Shown here: in pieces, positions 27,490-36,583 of the stretch
How positions within the stretch are numbered: the stretch's first letter is position 1
Layout: each line of letters opens with the position of its first letter
Assembly: GCA_029053015.1 (NCBI GenBank)
Contig: JAIDHX010000040.1
Location: forward strand, 1-64,000
Source of the DNA: Lachnospiraceae bacterium
GTDB taxonomy: Bacteria; Bacillota; Clostridia; Lachnospirales; Lachnospiraceae
Reading direction: 5' to 3'
Length of the DNA: 64,000 nucleotides
Position numbers and translations under genes: made by a program
Notes under the pieces: model-generated
Told to the model about the DNA's origin: nothing
Database searches by the model: none
Seen by the model: only the letters and a program-made list of their open reading frames with translations

Positions 27490-28205
27490 TATTTTTCCCA
27501 TCCTTTCAGGCTTCCGGTCTGTATTGCCGTAAACATTCTCTCTTTAACCCCCGGATTTTCACGGTTCAACTGCTGTAAAAGCTGCTTGATATATTCCCGT
27601 TTGGTATGTCCATCTGCCGGACAGGGGCTTTTTACAACCGGAACATCATATTTATTGATAAAACCAATTACATCTGCTTCATTCATATACATTAAGGGGC
27701 GTATCACAGTTAAGTTCATCCTGTCCAGATAGGTGACAGGAGAAAAAGTGTGAAATCTGCCTTCATAAACCAGTGACATCAGCATGGTCTCCACCACATC
27801 ATCTTTATGATGTGCATAGGCAATTTTGTTAACCCCGGCAGCTTTAACGGCTTCATTTAACGCGCCTTTCCGCATTTTTGCACATAGAGAGCAGGGATTG
27901 CTTTCTTTTCTGTCCTCGAAGATAATTTGGGCAATATCTGTCTTTATGATTTTATATTCTACTTGTAATTCCTCACACAATGCGTTTATTTTGGATAAAT
28001 CCAGGTTTTGGAACCCCAAATCTACTGTAACTGCCATCAATTCAAATTTTTTAGGGTAAAAACGCCTTAAACCGCTTAATGCATACAAAAGCGTCAGACT
28101 GTCTTTTCCACCTGAGATGCCGACGGCAATTTTATCACCGTCCTCAATCATATGATAATCCTCCACTGCCTTACGGACGATGCTGAATACCTGCTGTAGT
28201 TTCAT
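27489..28205 (-). CDS. tRNA 2-thiocytidine biosynthesis protein TtcA-like
   Basis: A 238-residue PP-loop enzyme of the TtcA/TtuA group. The PP-loop is GISGGKDS (about residues 29-36); CSLCAKMRKG gives the CxxC pair near 108-111, and SPCPADG a third cysteine near 195, the set that holds an iron-sulphur cluster in TtcA. TtcA puts sulphur on C32 of some tRNAs. An ATG at 28217 gives four more residues; its ribosome site is too close. TAATG coupling to the recombinase gene downstream. Confidence 0.87.
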   Translation of the reverse strand: MKLQQVFSIVRKAVEDYHMIEDGDKIAVGISGGKDSLTLLYALSGLRRFYPKKFELMAVTVDLGFQNLDLSKINALCEELQVEYKIIKTDIAQIIFEDRKESNPCSLCAKMRKGALNEAVKAAGVNKIAYAHHKDDVVETMLMSLVYEGRFHTFSPVTYLDRMNLTVIRPLMYMNEADVIGFINKYDVPVVKSPCPADGHTKREYIKQLLQQLNRENPGVKERMFTAIQTGSLKGWEK

Positions 28206-28324
28206 AATGAATATCATACCTTTCCGATTCCTGTTGGGTACAGGTAACTCCTTTGATTATACATTTTTTTTGTAGTTATTTCATCTGTTTTTAGAAAAAT
28301 CATCTGTTTTTCTTCTGGTATTCG

Positions 28325-28333
28325 TGCTATACT
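28325..28333 (+). promoter_or_regulatory. Extended -10 promoter
   Basis: TGCTATACT, an extended -10 (TGn plus TATACT), about 70 bases before the transporter gene; the -35 region is T-rich without a clear hexamer. Confidence 0.5.
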
Positions 28334-28405
28334 CTTTGATAGATAAGGATTCGCATTTTGCCAACAATGTGTGGAAAGATATAGAAACAGATAGGAGCAT
28401 ATAGG

Positions 28406-29815
28406 ATGAAACTGAAAATTAACAGCAAATATTTTAAATGGGGCCTTACGGCGTTTTCCGTTATAGCGGGCGGCATTTGCTTTTACTATTTAATATTTCA
28501 TATTTCTGAGTTTATCCAGAATGTCAAGTCATTATTTAGTGTAGTCATGCCGGTGGTTTTCGGATTAATCATAGCGTATTTGCTTACCCCGATTTTAAAC
28601 TTTATTGAGCAGAAAGTTCTCAATCCTTTATTTGACCGGCTTAAAATAAAAGAAACAGCCCGCAGAAAAAAAATAGTCAGGGGAATTGCAGTTATTCTGA
28701 CTTCTCTTTTAATGATTTTTACAATTTATGCATTAATTGCTATGTTGATTTCACAGATTGTACCAAGTATTCAAACCATTATTTACAACTTTGACGATTA
28801 TGTTGGAAATCTTTCCACATGGCTGAATAATCTGATGGAAGATAACCAGGAACTGAAAAATTATGTAATGCCACAGGTTACAAAGCTGTTTTCCAGTCTG
28901 GAAACCTGGCTTGCCGATACGGCGAATCTTCTGGAAAAATCCGGTGAAGTATTAAAAACCGTTTCTCTCAGTATTTTAAGCTTTTTAAAAGTAGCATGGA
29001 ATTTTATTATAGGTTTTATTATTTCCATATATGTTCTGGCAAGTAAGGAAACCTTTTCTGCACAGGGCAAAAAAATGATATATGCCATATTCGAGACGGA
29101 TTCTGCAAACGCCGTGTTAAGTTCGCTGCGTTTTGTACACAGAACCTTTATCGGCTTTATCAGCGGAAAAGTGTTGGATTCCATAATAATTGGTCTGCTT
29201 TGCTTTATTGGAACCACCTTGCTCGGTACACCATATGCCGCCTTGGTCAGCGTAATTGTCGGCGTAACCAATGTTATTCCCTTTTTTGGCCCGTACCTTG
29301 GCGCAATTCCCTGTGCCTTTCTGATATTAATTGTGGACTTAAGTCATCCCATGAACTGCGTGACCTTTGTTATCTTTATTCTTATCCTGCAGCAGGTTGA
29401 CGGCAACTTGATTGGACCGAGAATTTTAGGTGATTCCACGGGCTTATCAGGGTTCTGGGTTATCTTTTCCATCACATTGTTCGGCGGATTGTTTGGTGTG
29501 CCCGGAATGATTGTCGGTGTTCCCATTTTTGCCGTATTCTTTGCCGCGGTAAAAGGGCTTGTCAACCGTTCTCTGCAGAAGAAAAAGCTTCCGCTCCAAT
29601 CAAGCGTGTATTTGGATATGGAGTACATCGATGAAAACGGGGAAGTACACAAAACAGAGGCGGATGATGGCAGTAGTACCAGACAGAAGCTGAAGGAAAA
29701 ACACAAAAAAATATCCGAAGGCTTCCCTTTCAAAAGGACCTTTAAGAGAGCTGCGGATACGTCTTCTGATAACCGCATTGAAAAGGAAACGAAAGCAGAA
29801 GATAAGGAAAAATAA
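28406..29815 (+). CDS. AI-2E/PerM family transporter
   Basis: A 469-residue membrane protein of the AI-2E (UPF0118, PerM) family with about eight membrane segments. A GTTLLGTPYAALVSVIVG stretch near residue 270 and FFGPYLGAIPC and NLIGPRILGDSTGLS near 295-345 are the conserved core. Family members have been linked to AI-2 export and to Na+/H+ exchange, so the substrate is left open. A charged cytoplasmic tail of about 75 residues follows the last helix. Its stop is 2 bases before the HAD gene. Confidence 0.88.
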   Translation: MKLKINSKYFKWGLTAFSVIAGGICFYYLIFHISEFIQNVKSLFSVVMPVVFGLIIAYLLTPILNFIEQKVLNPLFDRLKIKETARRKKIVRGIAVILTSLLMIFTIYALIAMLISQIVPSIQTIIYNFDDYVGNLSTWLNNLMEDNQELKNYVMPQVTKLFSSLETWLADTANLLEKSGEVLKTVSLSILSFLKVAWNFIIGFIISIYVLASKETFSAQGKKMIYAIFETDSANAVLSSLRFVHRTFIGFISGKVLDSIIIGLLCFIGTTLLGTPYAALVSVIVGVTNVIPFFGPYLGAIPCAFLILIVDLSHPMNCVTFVIFILILQQVDGNLIGPRILGDSTGLSGFWVIFSITLFGGLFGVPGMIVGVPIFAVFFAAVKGLVNRSLQKKKLPLQSSVYLDMEYIDENGEVHKTEADDGSSTRQKLKEKHKKISEGFPFKRTFKRAADTSSDNRIEKETKAEDKEK

Positions 29816-29817
29816 GT

Positions 29818-30600
29818 ATGGAACAATATAAGCTTCTTTTGTTTGATTTGGACGGCACATTACTTTGCAGCGATAAAACAATTTCACCAGGAACCTTGCA
29901 GGCGTTGCAGAAATGTCGGCGGAAAGGTATTTTAATCGGCGTGTCTACATCCAGAAGCGAGCAGAATGCGTTGTCCTTTATCAACGACTTACAGCCGGAC
30001 ATATTGATTACAAGCGGCGGCGCGCTGGTAAAATACCGACATGAATATATATATAAGGCTGAATTTTCAAAAGAAGAAACCTGTCAAATGATTGCAGCCG
30101 CCAGAAAAGTATGCGGCACAGATTGTGAAATCACCATTGACACCATTGATTCCCACTACTGGAACTATAAAACAGATCCTAAGAAACAGGATAAAAGCTG
30201 GGGAGACAGCATTTATACAGACTTTGTGGATTTTGACAAAAGTGCCTTGAAGATGTGTGTGGAAATTTTTGATGATAGACAGGCTGTACAATTACAAGAA
30301 AGATTGCCGAATTGTGATTGTATACGCTTTTCAGACGGGTACTGGTACAAATTTACGAAAAAAACAGCCACAAAAGAACATGCTATTGCAAAAATATGCG
30401 CTGCCTGTGAGATAAAAGAGGAAGAAATCATAGCGTTTGGTGATGACTACGCAGATATTGGAATGTTACAATTATGCGGAAAAGGTATTGCCATGGGAAA
30501 TGCAATTGAAGAGGTAAAAGCAAGCGCAGACCTTGTTATTGGCAGCAACGATGAAGAAGGTATTGCCGAGTTTTTGGATTGTTATTTTTTTGTCAATTAG
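29818..30600 (+). CDS. Cof-type HAD phosphatase
   Basis: A 260-residue HAD hydrolase with a C2-type cap. Motif I is FDLDGTLL (nucleophile D10, acid D12), motif II ITSGG with the earlier STSRS, and motif IV FGDDYADIGM near 207. Cof-type enzymes dephosphorylate sugar phosphates and cofactor intermediates; the substrate cannot be told from sequence. It is probably cotranscribed with the transporter upstream. Confidence 0.88.
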   Translation: MEQYKLLLFDLDGTLLCSDKTISPGTLQALQKCRRKGILIGVSTSRSEQNALSFINDLQPDILITSGGALVKYRHEYIYKAEFSKEETCQMIAAARKVCGTDCEITIDTIDSHYWNYKTDPKKQDKSWGDSIYTDFVDFDKSALKMCVEIFDDRQAVQLQERLPNCDCIRFSDGYWYKFTKKTATKEHAIAKICAACEIKEEEIIAFGDDYADIGMLQLCGKGIAMGNAIEEVKASADLVIGSNDEEGIAEFLDCYFFVN

Positions 30601-30650
30601 GATGGAAGAGAAGTATTCAGATAGAAAGCGGAAGTGAAACGGGGTAAAAA

Positions 30651-31109
30651 ATGCGTTTTGTAATTCAGAGAGTACGTTCGGCGGCGGTTACTGTGGAAGA
30701 AAATATTGTCGGACAAATTGAGAAAGGTTTTTTAGTGTTTGTCGGCATCAGCCAGACCGATAACGAGCAAATTGCTGATAAAATGGTCAAAAAGCTGATT
30801 GGTTTGCGGATTTTTGAAGATGCGGAAGGAAAAACCAATTTAGATATTAAGACCGTTTCAGGAAGCCTTTTGATGGTATCGCAATTTACACTGTATGCAG
30901 ACTGTAAGAAAGGGAATCGTCCATCCTTTACCCATGCAGGCGCACCTGACAAGGCAAACGCTTTGTACGAATATATTCTGCATTTATGCAAGGAAGAAAT
31001 CCCTGTTGTGGAAAAAGGCATATTTGGTGCAGATATGAAGGTAAGCCTTATCAATGACGGTCCCTTTACCGTAATACTGGATTCTGATGAAATAGGTATT
31101 TTACCATAA
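30651..31109 (+). CDS. dtd: D-aminoacyl-tRNA deacylase
   Basis: A 152-residue DTD that removes D-amino acids and glycine mischarged on tRNA. Core motifs MVSQFTLYAD (about 76-85) and the Gly-cisPro segment NDGPFTVIL (about 136-144) are present; the latter usually reads NGPVT, a small change. Normal family length. A GGGGT stretch precedes the ATG. Confidence 0.94.
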   Translation: MRFVIQRVRSAAVTVEENIVGQIEKGFLVFVGISQTDNEQIADKMVKKLIGLRIFEDAEGKTNLDIKTVSGSLLMVSQFTLYADCKKGNRPSFTHAGAPDKANALYEYILHLCKEEIPVVEKGIFGADMKVSLINDGPFTVILDSDEIGILP

Positions 31110-31156
31110 TAACTGTTCGTTAAACTCGCATTTTGCGCATAGTTACATGTCTCTTA

Positions 31157-31484
31157 TTATAGACTCTTCCAAGCCCATTCATAGGCATCCATATAGAAAT
31201 TTCCATCCCGTAATGCAGCCATCTCTTTTACACATACATCGACGGCCTTGGTTATAAATTTGTCGGATAAAGATTTCGTAAAGAAAAAAATTCTCCATCA
31301 CAGCTTTCTGCAAAATCATGTTGCAAATCATCAAGCAGACGCATTACATCAAATGGATAAAGAGAATAAATTTTTTCCATCCGAAAATTTTCCGGCAATT
31401 TTATATTCTGCTTTAAACCATACTTATCTATCACATACCTGTTTATCAGATGATAATCATTATGCAACCGTAAAACATTTCCAT
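31157..31484 (-). pseudogene. Frameshifted small gene of unknown family
   Basis: On the minus strand an open frame reads about 75 residues (HNDYHLINRYVIDKYGL ... DDLQHDFAESCDGEFF) up to a stop at about 31252. At the poly-T7 (A7 at 31284-31290 on the plus strand) a one-base change moves to a second frame that continues smoothly for about 38 residues to MDAYEWAWKSL and a stop at 31157-31159. The two halves read as one protein of about 110 residues. The 5' end also lacks a good start (only a TTG at 31467, just after an in-frame TAG). Family not recognised. Either a pseudogene or a sequencing or slippage event. Confidence 0.6.
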
Positions 31485-31502
31485 CAGGCTATTCTGAAAG
31501 AT

Positions 31503-32072
31503 TTATATGGGAGATGCGCCAATAGAGAAAAAGTATGCCGCCATCTGTGCCCTGGAACTGAATTCCTCCGTTTCTAAGAGCTCTGCCACTTCTTCACGGC
31601 TGTATAAGCCTGCTTTTATTTCTTCATTTGGGGAAGTATGGTCGTCGCCCAGTTCGCCTTCCACCTCAGCAAAGACAATATAGGTCTTTAAGTCGGAAAT
31701 AGCCACTGCTGCATAGGATGCCGGCAGGATTCTCTTGACTTTTTTCAGTTTCAGTCCGGTTTCTTCGTACAGTTCCCTTTCAATACAGGTTTCCAGCGTT
31801 TCGCCATCTTCCAGCATACCGGCGCAGAGATTAAAGACGTCTTGGTTGATGCCCATTCGAAATTCCCTGAGCAGCAAGAGTTTGTCATTACAGGTGGCAA
31901 CAATGGAAATACCGCTGGGATTCTTTCCGAGGTCAGAAGCGTTTTTCAGTTCTCTTCTGCTGACAATTTCATAGGTCTTTTCACGACCGGCTTTGTTCAG
32001 ATAAGTCAGTTCATAATTTTTCAGATATTTTCCATCTTTTACCTTTTCCAGCTTTAGGAGTTTCATTTGCAT
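31503..32072 (-). CDS. Nudix hydrolase, ADP-ribose pyrophosphatase type
   Basis: A 189-residue Nudix protein. The Nudix box begins GMLEDGE (about residue 90) and ends RELYEETGL, with all catalytic Glu present. The NSxxGxS-like SIVATCNDKLLLLREFR strand before it resembles ADP-ribose or sugar-nucleotide pyrophosphatases; the substrate is inferred only. The start at 32072 follows AGGAG by 7 bases and overlaps the rng stop by 10 bases. Confidence 0.88.
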   Translation of the reverse strand: MQMKLLKLEKVKDGKYLKNYELTYLNKAGREKTYEIVSRRELKNASDLGKNPSGISIVATCNDKLLLLREFRMGINQDVFNLCAGMLEDGETLETCIERELYEETGLKLKKVKRILPASYAAVAISDLKTYIVFAEVEGELGDDHTSPNEEIKAGLYSREEVAELLETEEFSSRAQMAAYFFSIGASPI

Positions 32073-33364
32073 ACCCAGTCTCCTTTTTCGTCTTGTTGAA
32101 ACAGTTCTCTAAGCGGTTTATTGATTCGCTGGCGGGTAATTTCGACAAGTCCCAAAGGCGTGATATCGACTACTTCTGTTTTGACAGAATCCATGGCCGC
32201 CAGCTCTCTAAGCCTTTCCAAAAGCTTCTCTTTCATTTCATCCGATTCCATATTGATAAAATCTACAATAATGATACCTGACAGATTTCGCAGCTTCATT
32301 TGCAGGGCAATCTCCTGTGCTGCTTCCATATTTACGGAAAAAAAAGAATCCTGACTTTGCATGTTTTTTTTCAGAAACCTGCCGGCATTTACGTCTATTA
32401 CAGTCATTGCTTCCGTAGGCTCAATGACCAGATATGCTCCTGATTTCATCCATACAGTGCTGTTTAAAGCCTCTTTAAGCCGCTTTTCAAACTGATATAG
32501 CTTACTCATGGGGTATTCGTCCTGATAAAGCCGTATTGGCGGCAATAAAGCGCCTAAAGCGCACTGCTCTTCTTCATAATGCTTCAGATCCTCATAAATA
32601 TCTTCACAGTCGGTGACAATCTCATCGATATCCTCCGCATAATAGTCCTTTAAATCCTCAAGATAGGGATGCTGCGCTTTCTTCAGGCAGGAAAAACAGG
32701 TTCTGTGATGTGCCTCGGCAAGAAGCCGGTCTTTTTCTTCACAAAGCCGCTCCCACTCCATCAGTAAAGGCGAAAAGTCTGTCAGGCTTCTGCTGTTGGT
32801 TCTGACTATGATATCCCAGGTATCTAAGGGCTCGCCTTCCTGAAAAGTATCACTATCAGCCAGCTTTCTATGGGGGAACAGAATCACGCGTTTGCTGTTA
32901 ATGTATCCGGCTTCATGTAGAAAATCTTCTATCTCATACTGCTTTTCTTCGGAAAGCTTTTTAGAAAAACGCAGTTTGCCTGCGCCGACCGATATGGCAA
33001 GATATCTGCCGGAAAGGGCAAAATCTGTGGTTACAACTGGTATTTTTGTTTTGACGGCATCTTTTGAAACCTGTACAATAAGCTCATCTCCCTCTATCAG
33101 TCTGCCGTCATAGGGACGATTCAGCATATACACCGACTTTAACGGCCTTTCAAGGGAAAGAAAGCAGTTGATATCTTTCTGGATATCTATAAATGCGGCA
33201 TTTATATTATGACGCAGATGTATGATTTTACCAATATATATATTATCCTTTATCGCAGTATCTGCCTCATCATATACCTGAACGGAATGAAGCCGTCCTG
33301 CGCCTATCCGCAGTACTACTATTTTGTTTTGATCTTTATACAACAGTAATTTTTTATCACTCAT
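32063..33364 (-). CDS. rng: Ribonuclease E/G family endoribonuclease
   Basis: A 433-residue RNase G-type protein. An S1-like domain with inserted RNase H-like part (about residues 30-130) precedes the DNase I-like catalytic part, where metal-binding aspartates lie in TVIDVNAGRF (about D298) and IIVDFINM (about D342). It has the short form without the long RNase E scaffold tail. It overlaps the upstream gene by 8 bases and the downstream Nudix gene by 10, so all are cotranscribed. Confidence 0.92.
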   Translation of the reverse strand: MSDKKLLLYKDQNKIVVLRIGAGRLHSVQVYDEADTAIKDNIYIGKIIHLRHNINAAFIDIQKDINCFLSLERPLKSVYMLNRPYDGRLIEGDELIVQVSKDAVKTKIPVVTTDFALSGRYLAISVGAGKLRFSKKLSEEKQYEIEDFLHEAGYINSKRVILFPHRKLADSDTFQEGEPLDTWDIIVRTNSRSLTDFSPLLMEWERLCEEKDRLLAEAHHRTCFSCLKKAQHPYLEDLKDYYAEDIDEIVTDCEDIYEDLKHYEEEQCALGALLPPIRLYQDEYPMSKLYQFEKRLKEALNSTVWMKSGAYLVIEPTEAMTVIDVNAGRFLKKNMQSQDSFFSVNMEAAQEIALQMKLRNLSGIIIVDFINMESDEMKEKLLERLRELAAMDSVKTEVVDITPLGLVEITRQRINKPLRELFQQDEKGDWVCK

Positions 33365-34067
33365 ATGCCGTCTCCAGTCCTACGGCCTCAAGCGGCACAA
33401 GTTTTGGCATATCGGGCGTGCCGATATTGGTATAGGTTTCCTCCCTTGTAATCAAGAGTGCGTTTTCCTTTAAGGCATCCTGATTATCAGAAAGAAACGC
33501 TTCTATTACCATCTGGGGCTTTATATTTCCCGCACTGCTTGCATCAAGCAGCATATACAGCGCATCTTTACGAAGCTCCATCGAAAAGATTCCCTGTTTT
33601 AAATCAATTTCTGCCGTGCCTTTCTTCGTTTCCTTTGTAACCGGTATGGATTCCCTTCCATAAAAGGATGAAATTTTATTCTGCCAGTCAAATTCCGGTT
33701 CCCTGCCTTCCCGAAAACGCACCGTATAGCCTGCCGCCGCTACGCTTGCCATAGCGTTGCCGGCTTCCTTTGGCAGAACCACGGCGGAAAGAATCTCAAT
33801 CCCTTCCACAGACGCCTGATTCAGCCGGGTCACGATGTCCTGACAGTCCGTGAAGCTGTTTAATTCCATATCCATGTATTCTCCATTACTTTCCAGACCG
33901 ACGCCCAAAGGAGCCGCAAAGGACATAATCTGATGCGGAGAGAACCCTGTTGTATAGGCAACATCAATCCCAGCTCTCCGCACAGCCTTCTGGAAAAAAC
34001 GCTGCACATCCAGATGTCCGATATATTTTAGATTGCCGTATTTTCTGAACTTAATTCTGATTTTCAT
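33357..34067 (-). CDS. TIGR03936 radical SAM-associated protein (DUF2344)
   Basis: A 236-residue protein of the DUF2344 family, always found with, or fused to, the TIGR03960 radical SAM protein encoded just upstream. It starts MKIRIKFRKYGNLKYIGHLDVQRFFQKA-like (written here in part as KYIGHLDVQRFFQKA), and has the FSPHQIMSFAAPLGVG segment typical of the family. No cysteine motif of its own. Function unknown. Confidence 0.9.
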   Translation of the reverse strand: MKIRIKFRKYGNLKYIGHLDVQRFFQKAVRRAGIDVAYTTGFSPHQIMSFAAPLGVGLESNGEYMDMELNSFTDCQDIVTRLNQASVEGIEILSAVVLPKEAGNAMASVAAAGYTVRFREGREPEFDWQNKISSFYGRESIPVTKETKKGTAEIDLKQGIFSMELRKDALYMLLDASSAGNIKPQMVIEAFLSDNQDALKENALLITREETYTNIGTPDMPKLVPLEAVGLETAYE

Positions 34068-34145
34068 ACTAAATCATACCTTCCTAAAGCCATACCATCC
34101 TGAAATTATGTGTAAGATTTTTCTAAAGCCTTAGCAGATCGCATT

Positions 34146-36053
34146 CTAAGACCAGCAAGGCGTATTGTCATCATAGTGCTCCTCAAAGCAGACGCCGCAG
34201 CCAAAACGGATGGCACCGCAGCCTTGACATTCCTTGCGGCAGTTATAGCTTATCTCCTCTTTTTGCGCCTTAAGCCACTCACGCTTTAAGAAATTCTTTG
34301 ATACGCCGCAGTCTATAAAATCCCATGGAAATATTTCATCCAATCCTCTTTCCCTTGTGGTATAAAAATCAATGTCAAGCCCACACTCTGAAAAAGCGGA
34401 AAGCCACTTTTCGTTGTCAAAATATTCACTCCAAGCATCATAGATGGCGCCTTTTTCATAGACCTTTAGCAATACCTGTGAAATCCGCCGGTCTCCTCTG
34501 GCAAGCACACCCTCTAACACAGAAGTATCCGCCTCATGCCAGTTATACTTGATGCTCTTCTGATTAAGCTGCTCCTTAATCGCGTTTCTCGTCAGATATG
34601 CCTTATCGATATATTCGTCCTTGGTACACTGCCTTGCCCATTGAAAAGGAGTAAAGGGCTTGGGGATAAAAAATGACGTACTCGTCACAATTTGAACCTT
34701 ACCATTGACACGTTTGTCTTTGGGGACTGTCTCAAAAAAGGTGGCGGCAATTTTATTGGACAATTCCGCAATGCCTCTGATATCCTCTTCCGTTTCTGTG
34801 GGAAGTCCCAGCATAAAGTACAATTTTACCCTTGTCCAGCCGCCTTCAAAGGCAAGCGCCGCGCCATTTAAAATATCCTCCTCTGTCAGCCCTTTGTTGA
34901 TAACGTTTCTCAAGCGCTGGCTCCCTGCTTCCGGCGCAAAGGTAAGGCTTGTCTTTTTGACATCCTGTACCTTTTGCATCACATCTAAGGAAAAGGCGTC
35001 GATTCTAAGGGATGGCAGGGAAATATTGACATGATTTTTACTGCAGTCCTCAATCAGAAAGTCAATCAGTTCAGGCAGCTTCTTATAGTCGCTGGAACTG
35101 AGCGAGCTTAAGGATATTTCTTCCTGTCCTGTATTCTTTAACATGGCAGTGGCATATTCCTTTAACATGTCAAGGCTGCGCTCACGCACGGGACGGTAAA
35201 TCTGTCCTGCCTGACAAAAACGGCAGCCTCTGATACAGCCGCGCATAATCTCCAGCACTACCCTGTCCTGTGTAATCCGCATAAAGGGAACCAGCGGCTT
35301 TTTCGGATAGTAAGTGGAGGACACTTCTTTTTCTATTTCTTTTACAATAACAGGAGGGATATTCTCTTCCGTCGGGGTAAAGGAAGCGATGGTGCCGTCC
35401 TCATGATAAGCGGTCTCATAAAACATAGGCACATAGATGCCCGGAATCCGGGCGGCCTGCCTTAAAAATTCCTTTCTTCCAAGCTTGTCCCGCCGGCACA
35501 AACGATAAAGGGAAATCAGTTTTTCGTACTGGGTTTCCCCCTCACCGATATAGAATAAATCAAAGAAGTCAGCAATCGGTTCCGGATTGTAGGCACAGGG
35601 ACCGCCGCCTATCACAATCGGCATATCCTCTCCCCTGTCCTTTGCCAGAAGGGGAATCCCCGACAAATCCAAAACCTGCAGGATGTTTGTATAGCACATT
35701 TCATATTGCAGGGTGATGCCCAGCCAGTCAAAATTCCTGACGGGTTCCTGCGATTCCAGTGCAAACAGGGGAATCTTTTCCTTTCGCATAACGGCGTCCA
35801 AATCCACCCACGGAGAATAGACTCTCTCGCACCACACGCCGTCAAGTCTATTGAACATATCATATAAAATCTGAATTCCTAAATGGGACATTCCGATTTC
35901 ATATACGTCCGGAAAGCACATGGCAATCCGCATGTCCACTTCATCTTTATTCTTAACCACCGCATTGACTTCCCCGCCAATATACCTTGCCGGTTTTTCT
36001 ATCTTCATTAAAATGTCATCTGACAGCGCCAGTTTATTCATACGTCCTCTCAT
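34146..36053 (-). CDS. TIGR03960 B12-binding-type radical SAM protein
   Basis: A 635-residue protein. The N-terminal part resembles a cobalamin-binding Rossmann domain (about 20-190, with PIVIGGGPCAYNPEP). The radical SAM cluster motif is CIRGCRFCQAG (three Cys, about residues 273-280), followed by LSSSDYKKLPEL. The C-terminus has CRKECQGCGAIRFGCGVC, a further cysteine cluster. Reaction unknown. It may start at 36053 (ATGA overlap with the gene upstream) or at 36041 after AGAGGA. Confidence 0.92.
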   Translation of the reverse strand: MRGRMNKLALSDDILMKIEKPARYIGGEVNAVVKNKDEVDMRIAMCFPDVYEIGMSHLGIQILYDMFNRLDGVWCERVYSPWVDLDAVMRKEKIPLFALESQEPVRNFDWLGITLQYEMCYTNILQVLDLSGIPLLAKDRGEDMPIVIGGGPCAYNPEPIADFFDLFYIGEGETQYEKLISLYRLCRRDKLGRKEFLRQAARIPGIYVPMFYETAYHEDGTIASFTPTEENIPPVIVKEIEKEVSSTYYPKKPLVPFMRITQDRVVLEIMRGCIRGCRFCQAGQIYRPVRERSLDMLKEYATAMLKNTGQEEISLSSLSSSDYKKLPELIDFLIEDCSKNHVNISLPSLRIDAFSLDVMQKVQDVKKTSLTFAPEAGSQRLRNVINKGLTEEDILNGAALAFEGGWTRVKLYFMLGLPTETEEDIRGIAELSNKIAATFFETVPKDKRVNGKVQIVTSTSFFIPKPFTPFQWARQCTKDEYIDKAYLTRNAIKEQLNQKSIKYNWHEADTSVLEGVLARGDRRISQVLLKVYEKGAIYDAWSEYFDNEKWLSAFSECGLDIDFYTTRERGLDEIFPWDFIDCGVSKNFLKREWLKAQKEEISYNCRKECQGCGAIRFGCGVCFEEHYDDNTPCWS

Positions 36054-36424
36054 TCCGCCGCAGGGCTGTTTTCATTGTCTAAAGTATACGTGATTTTATC
36101 CATAAAATCAATTATATTTACGGTGTAATTTTCCTTAAGACAGTCGTTTATGGTATTCATGTCTATGGGCAGCCAGTCCGCTTCCAGATAGTCCATAATA
36201 ATGAACAGGGAAAGCAATACTGCCGCAATAATCGTCCGCAATATCAGAGTGGATGCGCGGGCCGGCGCTGCCGGCAGTTCCCCTGTATCCTGCATGGGCG
36301 CTGTATCATATTCCCGCCCATATAAAATATGTTCCCTGTTTTTCATACGCATTCTGTTTTTCTGATTTTCTTCCCTGATATTGCGGATTAACTCCAACCG
36401 TCTTTCGGCCGTCACATCACTCAT
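36050..36424 (-). CDS. Small single-pass membrane protein of unknown function
   Basis: A 124-residue protein: a charged cytoplasmic N-terminus with ERRLELIRNIREENQKNRMRM (helical, coiled-coil-like; shortened here), one membrane segment at about 60-80 (ILRTIIAAVLLSLFIIMDYL), and an acidic external tail of about 40 residues. No domain recognised. Its stop overlaps the start of the TIGR03960 gene, so it leads that operon, after the his operon terminator. Confidence 0.7.
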   Translation of the reverse strand: MSDVTAERRLELIRNIREENQKNRMRMKNREHILYGREYDTAPMQDTGELPAAPARASTLILRTIIAAVLLSLFIIMDYLEADWLPIDMNTINDCLKENYTVNIIDFMDKITYTLDNENSPAAE

Positions 36425-36477
36425 ACCTGTAATCCTTTCATCTGCAATTTTTCATAAACAAGAGCAAAATGAAGTGG

Positions 36478-36525
36478 AAAAAGCAAGAAGCACACATAAT
36501 ATGATTTATTATGTCAACCTCTTGC
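36478..36525 (-). terminator. Terminator of the histidine operon
   Basis: On the minus strand the arms 36518-36525 and 36483-36490 pair over 8 bases, and an inner stem of 8 A/T bases extends it; a run of five T follows. It stands about 60 bases beyond the last his gene. Confidence 0.75.
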
Positions 36526-36583
36526 CTGTTTTCGGATTCCATTTTTAAATTGTATGATACAAGCCGGTCAGATATGCGGATTT

